Source: Verticillium longisporum
Lineage: Eukaryota > Ascomycota > Sordariomycetes > Glomerellales > Plectosphaerellaceae
Assembly (NCBI GenBank): GCA_019188255.1
Contig: JAETXT010000007.1
Coordinates: forward strand, 682,001-746,000
Length of the DNA: 64,000 nt
Direction of reading: 5' to 3'
The first letter of the stretch is position 1. The number at the start of each line of letters is the position of its first letter. Positions 10,144-22,896 of the stretch are shown piece by piece. The notes beneath the pieces are model-generated. The model made no database searches. It saw only the letters and a program-made list of their open reading frames with translations, and was not told the DNA's origin. A program made the translations under genes and the position numbers.

Positions 10144-11077
10144 CCTGCACCAAGTGCCTGCACCAAGTGCCTGCACCAAGTGCCTGCACCAAGTGCCTGC
10201 ACCAAGTGCCTGCACCAAGTGCCTGCACCAAGTGCCTGCACCAAGTGCCTGCACCAAGTGCCTGCACCAAGTGCCTGCACCAAGTGCCTGCACCAAGTGC
10301 CTGCACCAAGTGCCTGCACCAAGTGCCTGCACCAAGTGCCTGCACCAAGTGCCTGCACCAAGTGCCTGCACCAAGTGCCTGCACCAAGTGCCTGCACCAA
10401 GTGCCTGCACCAAGTGCCTGCACCAAGTGCCTGCACCAAGTGCCTGCACCAAGTGCCTGCACCAAGTGCCTGCACCAAGTGCCTGCACCAAGTGCCTGCA
10501 CCAAGTGCCTGCACCAAGTGCCTGCACCAAGTGCCTGCACCAAGTGCCTGCACCAAGTGCCTGCACCAAGTGCCTGCACCAAGTGCCTGCACCAAGTGCC
10601 TGCACCAAGTGCCTGCACCAAGTGCCTGCACCAAGTGCCTGCACCAAGTGCCTGCACCAAGTGCCTGCACCAAGTGCCTGCACCAAGTGCCTGCACCAAG
10701 TGCCTGCACCAAGTGCCTGCACCAAGTGCCTGCACCAAGTGCCTGCACCAAGTGCCTGCACCAAGTGCCTGCACCAAGTGCCTGCACCAAGTGCCTGCAC
10801 CAAGTGCCTGCACCAAGTGCCTGCACCAAGTGCCTGCACCAAGTGCCTGCACCAAGTGCCTGCACCAAGTGCCTGCACCAAGTGCCTGCACCAAGTGCCT
10901 GCACCAAGTGCCTGCACCAAGTGCCTGCACCAAGTGCCTGCACCAAGTGCCTGCACCAAGTGCCTGCACCAAGTGCCTGCACCAAGTGCCTGCACCAAGT
11001 GCCTGCACCAAGTGCCTGCACCAAGTGCCTGCACCAAGTGCCTGCACCAAGTGCCTGCACCAAGTGCCTGCACCAAG
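10144..11077 (+). repeat. 13-bp minisatellite, 71.8 head-to-tail copies
   Basis: Unit CCTGCACCAAGTG repeats from 10144 to a last partial copy at 11067-11077. The first and last unit starts differ by 923 bp, exactly 71 x 13, so there is no net indel, and I saw no substitution on reading. Each copy contains GCAC-CAA-GTGC, a 4-bp inverted repeat with a 3-nt loop. The unit has no stop in any frame, so all six frames are open; none is a credible gene. Confidence 0.97.
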
Positions 11078-11685
11078 GTGCAAACTGCTAGGTACCTATA
11101 ACCAGAGCCGTATCGGTGCTACTCCTAGGCCACGAGCAGCCCAGGCAAGCAGGCAAGCAGGCAAGGCACGGTGTAGGTTCCTGCTCCAGGCCCAGCACGT
11201 ACCCTACTGCCCCAAGCCCCTAAGCAGGCCCGCTGGGGCCCCATGCTACGGGTACTGGGCCTGCTGGAGCAGGAGCATTGCTTTCGCTCTAGTGCCTCAC
11301 ACGGGATCCAACCCTCCTGTACTGTCCCTGTCCTGTCAGCCCGTACCTCACACGACAACGTTGCACACCTCCACTGGACTCTGCTTGATCTCTCGACTGT
11401 TGCGCATCAACCCGTCTTGTGCCCATACTTCTTGTCTCTCTGCCGGACCCTTCCATCATGTCCTGATCACCGCCATTGCCATCATTTGCGCTTCCCTGTC
11501 CGCCCCCCCAGTCACTCGTTCTGTCAGGCCGCCGCCGAGACCAACCCACGCTCTGCCTCCTTCTGGCTCCATCCAGCTTCTCCACCTCCACCAGTTTGAC
11601 CCTGGAATGCGATAAGACACGACGCACTCGCCACGACAAGGACGACAACGACGCCAAGGACGCATCGCGTATCGCGTATCGCGCC
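11078..11685 (+). other. Upstream region of the Sly41-like gene
   Basis: C/T-rich 600 bp between the 13-bp array and the transporter start, with an AGGCAAGC repeat near 11143-11164. No protein is recognised. Confidence 0.6.
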
Positions 11686-13665
11686 ATGCCTCACTCTCAC
11701 GCCCACCATCCCAACACCTCCTCCGCCAGACGCTCCCCCTCGCTCAATCGATCCTTCACCCTGTCCACAGCCCACGTCGACGCCCACAGCCGCCCGCCAT
11801 CCGAGGGCATGGAAAAGTTCCCCGACCACATCGACGCCCACCTCACCACGAGCCTGCCGTCTCGCGGCGCCAGTCCGGCCCGGGGCCAAGGCTATGCGAC
11901 CGCCAACGGCCTCAACGGCCTCAACGGCCTCAACGGCCTCAACGGCCTCGACGGACCGCGCGACAACTGGCAGCCGCGAAGGGAGAGCCGTGTGCGCTTC
12001 GGCCCGCCCGGTCAACCGCCGCCCGTCACGCCCCAGGCCCGCGGCCACGGTCGCCAGAAGAGCCTCAACGATGCCTTTCGCACCATCCGTTCGAGGCAGG
12101 GCAGCGTCAGCCAGAACGCACACGAGATTGCCGACGCGCTGCGTGCGCCCGTCTCGCCCACCTTGGTCGTACGTTGCCCCTCCACTATCCCTCGATTCTG
12201 ATGATCAGACAGCCCAGAGAAGGAGGGCCGAAGAAGGAGGGCCGAAGAAGGAGGGCCGAAGAAGGAGGGCTGAAGAAGGAGGGCTGAAGAAGGAGGGCCA
12301 GAGACGGCCAGAGACGGCCAAAGACGGCCAAACAAAGACGCACGCAGCTAACCTGCCCCTCTGACAGATCCTCTGCCTGCTGTGGTACGCCTCGTCCGCG
12401 CTGACAAACACATCCTCCAAGTCCATCTTGACGGCCTTCGACAAGCCGGCGACCCTGACCCTCGTGCAATTCGCCCTTGTCGCAACCTACTGCCTGCTCT
12501 TCGCCTGGCTCGCCTCCGTCTTCCCCCAGCTCAAGACCAGCATCCCCGCCCTGAAGCACGGCATCCGCTACCCGACCCACGACGTCATCAGGACGACGGC
12601 GCCCCTCGCCGCCTTTCAGATCATCGGCCACCTCCTGAGCTCCTCGGCCACCTCCAAGATCCCCGTGTCGCTCGTCCACACCATCAAGGGGCTCTCGCCC
12701 CTCTTCACCGTCCTCGCCTACCGCTTCGTCTTCAACATCCGCTACTCGCGCAACACATACCTCTCCCTCGTGCCCCTGACCCTCGGCGTCATGCTCGCCT
12801 GCTCCGGCAAGCACACGGCCTACGGCGGCGAGCTCGTCGGCGTCATCTACGCCTTCCTCGCCGCCATTGTCTTTGTCACCCAGAACATCTTCTCCAAGAA
12901 GCTGTTCAACGAGGCCGCCAAGGCCGACGCCGCCGGCCTGTCGGCGCGCTCGCAAAAGCTCGACAAGCTGAACCTCCTGTGCTACTCGTCCGGCATGGCC
13001 TTTGTCATCACCGTGCCCATCTGGTTCTGGAGCGAGGGCCTCGCCATCGTGCGCGACGTCCTGCACGACGGCGCCGTCGACCTGCGCCAGAACCCCGACG
13101 CCTTTGACCACGGCCGCCTCGCCGTCGAGTTTCTCTTCAACGGCACCTTTCACTTTGCCCAGAACATCCTCGCCTTTGTGCTCCTGTCGCTCGTGTCGCC
13201 CGTCACCTACTCGGTCGCGAGCCTGCTGAAGCGCGTCTTCGTCATCGTCATCGCCATCCTCTGGTTCAAGGGCTCGACCACCCCGTCCAGGGCCTCGGCA
13301 TCGCCCTCACCTTTCTCGGCCTCTACCTCTACGACCGCACCCACGACCGCGAAAAGGCCGACCACAAGGCCAGCATGCTCGAGACCCCCAAGGCCGAGCC
13401 CCTGCTGCCCCTCAACACGCGCGACCTCGCCTCGAGCCAGAACGCCCCCGTCTTTGACAGCCCGATCACGTCGGCGTCGGTGACGGCGACGGCGGCCACG
13501 ACGGCGACGGCGCCGCTCAACCCCAACGGACTCTACGACGTCCAGAAGAAGACGGAAGATGGCCCCGGCAGCAGGACGCCGGGGGAGGGCAAAACGGCGT
13601 GGCTCGCCCGCGGTACGAGACAGGAGGACACGTGGCGGGTGGGCGATAGTCGGGCCGGCTTATGA
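11686..13665 (+). CDS. Sly41/triose-phosphate-transporter family protein, one frameshift
   Basis: Exon 1 is 11686-12168, intron 12169-12367 (199 nt, GTACGT/CAG), exon 2 is 12368-13665. This family (DUF250/TPT, nucleotide-sugar and phosphate translocators) are ten-helix membrane proteins; yeast Sly41 sits in the ER and suppresses vesicle-traffic defects. Visible: a soluble Ser/Arg-rich N-terminus with NGLNGLNGLNGLNGL (about residues 70-85), then helices starting ILCLLWYASSALTNTSSKSI. Also seen are the conserved K-I-P-V-S-L-V-H-T-I-K-G-L-S-P loop and a final NGTFHFAQNILAFVLLSLVS, SPVTYSVASLLKRVFVIV core. After WFKGSTTP the frame must shift: the C-run 13281-13284 is one base short, and the next frame continues VQGLGIALTFLGLYLYDRTH to TGA/stop at 13665 with a long soluble tail. 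Taken literally the protein would end in a false Arg/Pro-rich tail at 13483. Confidence 0.9.
12218..12330 (+). repeat. 14-bp and 10-bp tandem repeats inside the Sly41 intron
   Basis: About six copies of GAAGAAGGAGGGCC-type units, then three copies of GAGACGGCCA-type units. They make this intron longer (199 nt) than most in the window. Confidence 0.85.
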
Positions 13666-14059
13666 TGTATTCTGTGTATGCATTTTTTTTTCTTCTCCTT
13701 TTCGGTGACTGGTGTTATGTAGCATGAGCTCTTCGTTCCATTGTACGAAAACTCTGCCGTCTTTCTACAGGTTGCGAGGCCACCAAAAAAAGGGAGGGGG
13801 CGGGCGACGGGCGCATAGAGCGGCGTCCTGGAGATGAGTGTATAGAAGAACGAAGAAGACACGGCGTTCAGGTCATGACGAGAGGCCATTTATCTAGCGC
13901 GCTCGCCTCGTAGGGTAGGATGAGGTTTGCACGTTGGCCGGAAGGAAGCAAAAATAATACATCTTCAGAGCGGCGTTCACGAGCGGCGTTCACGTGCACA
14001 TTGAGGTCAAACTCTTTCAATTCTCCGTCTGTGACCTCGCACCCCAGTCGATCAGTCAA
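13666..14059. other. Convergent 3' spacer between Sly41 and Orc5 genes
   Basis: About 390 bp with T-runs and no coding signal. A direct repeat GAGCGGCGTTCACG occurs near 13966-13995. Confidence 0.7.
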
Positions 14060-14267
14060 TCAGTCAATCAGCCACTCCTCGACCTCGACGCCGATACTCC
14101 TGCCGACGCCGCGAATGACGTCCCAGCCGACATTGATGCGCCACTTGCCGCCGCGGTCCGTCACGTCGCCCGACACGCCGACGCGCACGAGCAGACGCAG
14201 GCTCGCGAGCGTCGACAGCGCCATGCCCACGTCGCCGTCGAGGCCCGCGGCCCCGGGGCCCCCCGTC

Positions 14268-14301
<34 letters not shown>

Positions 14302-15748
14302 CTGCCCACTCGGCGCGCACGGCGGCGAAGATGGCGAGCATGCGCTCGAGCACAAAGGCGTGGGCGTCGAGGAGCTTGCGCGCAATCTTGCGGTGCTGCA
14401 GCTTGGCGCCGCGGCCGGTCCCGGAGCGGGGCGCCGCGAAGCCGCCGCCGCGGCGCTTGCGGCGGCCGTGGTGGTAGGTGGAGAAGAGGGCGAGGTCGTG
14501 GCGCGTGGCGTTGTGGGAGGCGAGGTAGGCGGCCAGCAGCAGGAGGCGGGCCGTCGTGGGGAGGAGCGAGGCGAGGTCGGGCGTGGTCTGCTGGGTCGGC
14601 ACCGCCTTGGCTGTGGTTCTTGTTGGTGTTTGGCCCTTGCTGGGGGTCGTCGTGGTGGTGGCTGTCGTGCTGCTGCTTGTGTTGGCGGCATTGGCGGCGT
14701 TGGCGGTTGGCCTGAGGGCGATGATGCTCGGGTTTAGGATAGATTCGTCTTGCAGGTGGACGCGGGCGTGGATGAGGAGCTTGGAGAACTCGCGGGCGCC
14801 GTGGGTTCCGGCGGCGACGGGTGCCGTGAAGCGCGGCCAGAGAATATCGCAGGCGCGGCGCAGGGCGGGCAGGGTTCGAGAGGCGGAGACGGCCAGGGCG
14901 TCATGGACGGCGGCGCAGAAACGGGGCCAGAGGAATTTCATGTCATCCTCGGTCGTGTTGGGCACCGGCGCGGGTATGGAGGGGGCCATGATCTTGACGT
15001 AGTCGGGTTTGGAATAGTTGGGAAAGTGTATGTGAGGCACAAAGGAGGTTCGCAAGAAACCCGCTGGGGGCGTTGTCAGGATGAAGACACAGGTCAGCGA
15101 GGGGATCTGTGGGTCTTTGGTCAGCGTTGATGTTCTCGGGCCACTCGAGAGTCAGGGACATGCCAGCTCAGGCAGCCGTGCGAGGGCGGGCAGCAGGGTG
15201 TGCGGCGCCTCTCTTTGTCGGTCGATCGAGTCGAAGACGAGGACGAAGCGCGAATGTGGTGGTTGGGATTGGCCGTCCTTCAGCATCTTGGAGAGCTCAA
15301 CGGCGAGCTGGGCGGTGGTTTCGCAGGCTCTGGGCCGCGTATGCCATCCGAGGGCGTCCACAACGGCATTGAGTGTCCTTTCAAAGAGGTGCCTCGCCGT
15401 AATGCATTGTATCGAGTTCATGATGGCGTAGTTGTCACCGATGCTGCGCCGGTCGCTGCCAGCATGGGGTGAGGCCAATTGACGCAGCAGCGCTTCGACA
15501 ATGGCTGACTTGCCCGTCGCCTCTGTTCCGTGGAGGACGATGTTGCGACATGGTGCGGAAGTGGGCTAGGCGCAATGGTCAGCGGTCAGCGGTCAGCGGT
15601 CAGAACTGCCATGGGTTTGGAAGGGTGGGAGGTGGCGACGTACAGCAATGAGGTTTGTAAGGGATCGAATCTGGGGTTCTCGGCAGGGAAAGGTATCGAG
15701 CAGGGAGGAGAGACTGGTGTCGTCGGGAGGCTGAAAGAGAGGATGCAT
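14060..15748 (-). CDS. ORC5: Origin recognition complex subunit 5
   Basis: Exons: 15748-15644, 15565-15164, 15106-14060; introns of 78 nt (GTACGT/TAG) and 57 nt with a GC donor (GCATGT/CAG). 517 residues. Orc5 is an AAA+ subunit of the nuclear complex that marks replication origins and loads MCM. Visible: LLDTFPCREPQIRSL at the N-terminus; Walker A G-T-E-A-T-G-K-S at residues 48-55; a Walker B-like FVLVFDSID at about 142-150; the core ending TTPPAGFLRTSFVPHIHFPN; and the ORC5 C-terminal domain with LAAYLASHNATRHDLALFST and a following basic HHGRRKRRGGG. A (Gly)10 run interrupts the C-terminal domain, and a final block ends VEVEEWLID. The GC donor is forced by frame: only joining after ...ARLPEL gives the conserved IPSLTCVFILTTPP. 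No frame correction is needed in this gene. Confidence 0.92.
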
Positions 15749-15888
15749 GGCTGGTCGTGATGGTGGTGTGTGTCGTATGGGCTGTCCAAGTCTAAAATGA
15801 TGGCGATGCAGCAACTCCAGGCGCGTCCATGTGGGATCGCGACTGGAGCCTTGACGCGAAGTCAAGTGACTGCGGTACGCCAGAGTCT

Positions 15889-15978
15889 GTACCTAGGCAG
15901 GTACCTAGGCAGGTACCTAGGCAGGTACCTAGGCAGGTACCTAGGCAGGTACCTAGGCAGGTACCTAGGCAGGTACCT
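15889..15978 (+). repeat. 12-bp minisatellite GTACCTAGGCAG, 7.5 copies
   Basis: Units start every 12 bp from 15889 to 15973. Each contains the palindromes GTAC and CCTAGG. Confidence 0.95.
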
Positions 15979-16054
15979 CTAGGCGTGGGTACACCAAGGT
16001 ACATAGTACCTCAAGGTAGGTACCTCACCTAGGTAGCCACCTTAGGGGGAGGCC

Positions 16055-16066
16055 AGGGTTAGGGTT
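16055..16066 (+). repeat. Short interstitial telomere-like sequence
   Basis: AGGGTTAGGGTT matches two units of the TTAGGG telomere repeat common in filamentous fungi. At this length it could be chance. Confidence 0.4.
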
Positions 16067-16151
16067 GAGACCGCTGTGCCGTACCAACGTCGCACGTCGC
16101 ATATCCATGACGCGTGGTCGTGTGGTTATGCCAGGTCTGGCCCTCGAACGG

Positions 16152-16211
16152 CAGATGCCATCCAATGGCAACAGATGCCTTCCAATGGCAACAGATGCCA
16201 TCCAATGGCAA
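16152..16211 (+). repeat. 20-bp direct repeat, three copies
   Basis: Unit CAGATGCCATCCAATGGCAA starts at 16152, 16172 and 16192; the middle copy has one change. Each copy contains CCAAT, a possible CCAAT-factor site. Confidence 0.85.
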
Positions 16212-16606
16212 CTCTGTGGCTCTGTAGTCTCTGTAGTCTCTGCAGTCTCGTCGTTGAAGACGCAAGCACCCTGCCAGGCACCAGTGATTTCCGACTCCTC
16301 AACACCTCAGAGCCATCCCAAGGCCAAGGGACCTGGCACGCCGTGGTGCGTGTGGACCAGTCGAAGGATTCGGCACCTGTCCCCTTGCGCTTGACTGCCT
16401 CGTGCTTGGCCGAGAGACCATCAACAGTCATCGAACTGTCTGCTATTCTATCCATCTGGCGACGGAAACCTTGGCTCGGAGCCAATCCTCTGTTCCTGTA
16501 CTTTTGAGTGTTGGTTGCGCTTGGCTCACACTCACGCAGGCAGCCCCCCTCTCGCTCATCTTCGTACCCAAGGTACCTTACCTTCGTACCATAGTGAACA
16601 GACATC

Positions 16607-18192
16607 ATGAGTACCTCACCCGACTCAGATCCGGATCCCCCCGCCCTGCTGGCCTCGGACGGCACAGCCAAACCGTATCACTCAAAAAGGCCACACAAAA
16701 AGACGCGGTCCGGTTGCAAGACGTGCAAGGCGCGCAAGGTCAAATGCGATGAGGGCCGCCCGGCATGCCGCAACTGCGTCCTGCGCAAGGTCGACTGCCT
16801 CTATCCCGTCACCCCGCGTCCGCCAAGTCGGCCACCCTCAAGCGCACCATCACGCCTCGCACACCCACCTCGGAGCCATCGACGTCCCTAGTGGCCAGTC
16901 CCGAGACGAGCCGTCGCCCGTGGGACCCGAGCCCCATCATCGAGCCCTTGTACATACCGCCCGGTCAACATGACGCCCTCGACATGAAGCTGCTCTGGTT
17001 CTACACCACCAACACCTTCAACTCCTTTCTCACGCCCAGGGACAAGGGCGAGCGCGTCAACGAGATTCTCCGCGTCAAGATCCCCTCCTACGCCTTTGAG
17101 AATCGCTTTCTCATGGACTGCCTGCTCGGCCTGTCTGCCCTCCAGCTGGAGAACCTCAACCAGGAGGTCGACCCGTCGCGCGCCCTCTACTATCGCTCGT
17201 GCGCCTTTGAGGGCTACCGCAAAGCCATCGAAAAGGCCGACGTCGACACCTTCCCCGCCCTCATCGCCTGCTCTCTCCTGCTCGTCGCCCTGTCGTCCCA
17301 GATGTTCCGCGAGGTCACGACCAAGCGCCTGCACATACTCGACTGGATGGTCGTCTGGCGCGGCATCGGCCTCATGATCCGGCTCGCGAGCCCCCGCAAG
17401 CTCTGGGAGGCCGGCCTCGCCGAGCTCTTCTTCCGCCCGCCCATCGACCTCAACTCGTCGTCGCTGCACATCCCCAACAACCTGCTCTTCATGGTCTCCA
17501 CCATCCGCGACGACGACCCCGACCACGCCCACGTCGACACGTACTACCACTGCCTGCAGTACCTCGGCTCCCTGTACCAGGAGCTGCGCCAGGGCCTCAG
17601 CTCCATCCTCAACATCCGCGCCATGACCTGGTTCACCTTTGTGCCGCCCGACTTTGTCGAGCTCGCCAAGCTGCGCCGCCCGCGCGCCCTCGTCATCATT
17701 GCCCACTACGCCATGTTCGTCAAGGTCGTCGACACCATCTGGTGGCTGCGCGGCGTCGGCGACACGAGCATCCGCGACATCCTCGAGCACCTCGACCGCG
17801 ACGCCTCGGACCACGCCTGGGACGACCTGCTCGCCACGCCCCGCGCCGCCCTGCGCACCGACCGCCCCGTCGACACGGCCAAGGTCATCCTCAACGACCC
17901 CGTCTGGCTGCCGCCCGCCACCGACGACGCGCTCTGCCCCGAGGAGGCCTCGCGCCTGCCCCTCATGCTGTCGCTCGTCAGTCAGCGCGGCAAGCTCATG
18001 CGCTACGACAGCGCGTCGGGCCGCCACGTCGAGCTCGACGACGGGCCCGTCCTCGACGTCGCCACCAATATCCAGAGCTACATATGCGGCAACCATCTCC
18101 GCAAGGCCGACCCGAGCCTGGCGACCCACGATGGCACCGAGGACTTTGAGGACGGGCCTTTTGCCGTCTTTCAGAGGATCCCCTTGCGATGA
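16607..18192 (+). CDS. Zn2Cys6 transcription factor (Upc2-like layout), one frameshift
   Basis: The start at 16607 puts a binuclear zinc cluster at residues 37-64, C-x2-C-x6-C-x6-C-x2-C-x6-C (CKTCKARKVKCDEGRPAC...), followed by a Pro/Ser linker. It should bind DNA in the nucleus; the target genes are unknown. After VDCLYPVT the frame must shift because the C-run 16812-16815 is one base short. The continuing frame reads SAKSATLKRTITPRTPTSEP and then a regulatory domain. That domain begins LWFYTTNTFNSFL and continues MDCLLGLSALQLENLN, as in Upc2/sterol-regulator-like fungal factors, and ends FQRIPLR at 18192. No intron is needed. Read literally, the zinc cluster would be a 94-residue fragment separate from its effector domain. 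The long reading frame on the opposite strand is a GC-rich shadow. Confidence 0.85.
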
Positions 18193-19144
18193 TGAGCCTT
18201 TTTTTTTTTGGTCGTTTTGTATTTTATCTATTTGGACAGAGCGTACGTGCTGGGTAGGCGGGGTTGGCGTATTGGTCGTGTTCTTGGCGTGCCCTCTTTT
18301 GCATGACCGATCTGTGAGACGATATGAAGGAGCTGCGAGTGTAGCGGACACACTCATCTTTAGAGAATTACACGAAAGATTATGCCGTGTTTAGTCTATG
18401 AAACTTATGAATACTCTACTTTTGCAATGTCCATATAATGCAATAAAGCGTGCTCCGTCGGATGGCATATGGGAATTCGTCGATGAGAGTATGTCGAGAC
18501 AAAATTCACATATAGACCATGTTCGAAACATTGACCTGAGTATTGCAGAGTCACTTTCACGAGCAAGACATCATTCTCTTCTGCACAATAAACAACTTTC
18601 TAGGTCACCACTTTTTAAAACCCCCGAGTTTCGGCGTCTTATTTGTTTCTACTTTTTCCACCGTTGTAATGTCAGACTAGATCACAACACTTTCACTGCC
18701 TGAGGCATTCTGACGCAACTCAACTGCAACGAGAATATGAGCGCAAACCCGAGTCCACCGCGCCCATGCCTACCAAACAAGTTGGCACCAAGCAATGCTG
18801 AGCATCCAAGCTCCAATAGCTTCCATCGACACTGACACTTGACCAAGGCTTAAATTGGTTCACTGCAGTAGCACCAGTCCGCAATGTCATGTTACATCGG
18901 AAAATGCCTCACGTTTAACCTTCATTGAACATCACAGCATGAACCCGAAATGCACTAGTTCACAGCACACGCACCGAAGCTGGGACAATTGGAGGAATTA
19001 TGTGAATTTCTTGGTACACAGCCCACAAAAGAGACTTGATTGAGCTAAGGGAGAACCTCGCATCCCAACGATCCTCTTCTATACACAGGCCAGGACCCCA
19101 TCAGATCGACGCAACGCTTCGTAGGTATCGACTTCCCGGGCCAC
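18193..19144. other. Convergent spacer between the Zn2Cys6 gene and ATP2
   Basis: About 950 bp, richer in A+T than its surroundings. No protein, RNA gene or repeat is recognised. It includes both 3' untranslated regions. Confidence 0.6.
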
Positions 19145-21166
<2,022 letters not shown>

Positions 21167-21688
21167 CTTGCCAGATGACGGAGAGCGATTTCGGATGGGA
21201 GTGGAGAGGTGATGGTTGAACTTCCAGGAGGACTTGGGGAGAAGTGAGCAGTTTTGCTCGGGATCCAGGCTTCGTCGGGTAGAGCTTTGCCTGGGGAGTC
21301 ACGTGAGTCTGTCCTTCCCGGGTTCAGGAAAATTATGCGGCAGGAGCTTGGCGCGAGCTACACCGGATTGAGGTCTACTCTCCTACCGGGTTTTTCCGCG
21401 GGGCCCCCTTTCATATCCAATGGCAACCGCCCGCAGAGGCCAACAAGCCACCCAGCAACCTCAAAGCGACATTAGCTAATCCTCAGGCTTCACCCATTCT
21501 GGCGCCTGACAGCCTAAGGCAGTTCACGATGTTCCACAGTTGCGAACGAGCCATGGACTTGACAGCGTCATGATTTGTCCAGAGCCTGGCCATTGACCTC
21601 TTGTCAAATTACTGCAATTATCATCACGGGCATTGCTCCGTGCTGCAGATTTTCGTTGCTCGACCATATCTTTCCACGCACCGGAAAG
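21167..21688. other. Divergent promoter region upstream of ATP2
   Basis: About 520 bp, partly GC-rich, with a CCAAT box on the plus strand near 21416-21420. No protein is recognised. Confidence 0.6.
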
Positions 21689-21966
21689 ATGAGTTTACGG
21701 AACTTCCTGGCCCTGGGCATCGCCGTGGGGTCTGGCGTCCTCATTAGTATGTCGATATATCATGTTCGTCCACGTTGAACCATGACGCTGATCCCCCAAT
21801 GGGCACGTATACTCTCGGCCCTGCCTTTGCGGAACAAGCGCATCACCGCCAGCTTGAGCTCAAGACCAAGGACGCCTCGCTGTCAGATCCAACCAACGAC
21901 GGTCAATCGAACAAGACGATGACCGACACCTCTCCGCCACCCCGGACATCGACTAAAGCATCTTAA
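21689..21966 (+). CDS. Possible small membrane protein, two exons, splice acceptor altered
   Basis: Exon 1 (21689-21746) encodes MSLRNFLALGIAVGSGVLI, a short start with a hydrophobic stretch. It is followed by a good donor (GTATGT) and a CTGAT-type branch site. A second frame (21800-21966) reads GTYTLGPAFAEQ and ends in TAA after a polar, Ser/Thr-rich tail. Joining them with a 53-nt intron keeps frame and gives 74 residues, like the small single-pass proteins seen in many fungal genomes. However, the base pair before exon 2 is AA, not AG, so the intron could not be spliced as written. Either the base is wrong, the gene is broken, or this is not a gene. No function can be assigned. Confidence 0.35.
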
Positions 21967-22896
21967 TACGGTTGGCGACGTTGTCGCGTTTGGTGTTATT
22001 TGTAGAATTATGCGAGAGCCAGGTGATCGCCCACCTGGGCTCGCCTCTTGACCGCCGTGTATCATAAACATAATGCTCGGACATATACCTGAAGGGCACA
22101 GAAAGGTTACTCGTGTTCTAAACATCCGCCGAGCAGCTTGTCGCCGCATTTTCTTGGTAAATCCGAGATAGTCCGCCGAATGCCAGACTTTACGGCGAAG
22201 CTCCTGTGAGACAGCCAAAACAGCTGTTTTTCCTGAAGAGCATACAGCAAGCTACGTCGATCTAGCTTGGCTGGGTGAAGCTCGGGAGCAGGTAAGGAGC
22301 TGCTTGGTCCATTGCAGGCGTCCAGATTCCAGCCGTGCAGTCTATAATTACGTTTCTGGCTGCAGTTTCCGATACTTGCACGAGCTCCTGCAGTGGACCG
22401 GTGTCAGTGTGCGAGAGAAAATGTAATACCGGGACCATATATCACTATACACTCCGCAAGAAACCGCCCCTTGAACCAATTGAACAATAGCGTATTGTAT
22501 TCAATCTCATAGAAAAGTCAATTGCACAGCAACATTCGTGCACCCACTATTGATGGACTTGAACTGTAAGAGCAGCTGTCGAAGGAGCTTTCAAGTGCTC
22601 GCATCGATGTAAAGCACGTGACTCCGTATTAGTCACTCCATTGCCGAACAATTTTCGGGCCAGTGGCAGCTGTTCGATTACAACGGGGCCATTGGACGGA
22701 TCGAGGTTCCATCATACGACAACCCCAAAAAACCCTCTCCTCTCTCCCTGACCACCCAAAGCCAGTTCCGTCCCGGCCCATCCAGCAATTGCGGCATCCC
22801 ACCACCTTCGCAAACCCCGTCGACCGAAGCGACCTCCTCTGTACAGATACCCGAGACCGGACAGCCGATTTCTTTCACCTCAGCCCCTCGATCAAG
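21967..22896. other. Upstream region of COX5
   Basis: About 930 bp without a recognised gene. CCAAT boxes on both strands near 22475 and 22638 are plausible promoter elements of the following mitochondrial gene. Confidence 0.55.

Larger units (their letters stand above)
15749..16606. other. Divergent promoter region between Orc5 and the Zn2Cys6 gene
   Basis: About 860 bp shared by two divergent genes. It holds the CCTAGG minisatellite (15889-15978), a telomere-like AGGGTTAGGGTT (16055-16066), a 20-bp triplicate (16152-16211) and further GGTACCT words (16004-16035, 16571-16590). Confidence 0.7.

Noticed and set aside
10144..11077. CRISPR-like array
   Set aside because: The repeats are directly contiguous with no unique spacers, and the window is a fungal nuclear genome.
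10085..11615. Long open frames of a Cys/His-rich or Trp/Cys-rich repeat protein in all six frames
   Set aside because: All come from the 13-bp array, which lacks stops; no start context, conservation or codon signal supports any of them.
16888..18357. 489-codon minus-strand frame
   Set aside because: Antisense shadow of the Zn2Cys6 regulator; low-complexity Val/Glu/Gly/Asp-rich product.
22660..22700. tRNA-like T-loop (GTTCGATTAC)
   Set aside because: No matching acceptor stem, D-arm or anticodon arm around it; no other tRNA was found in the window.
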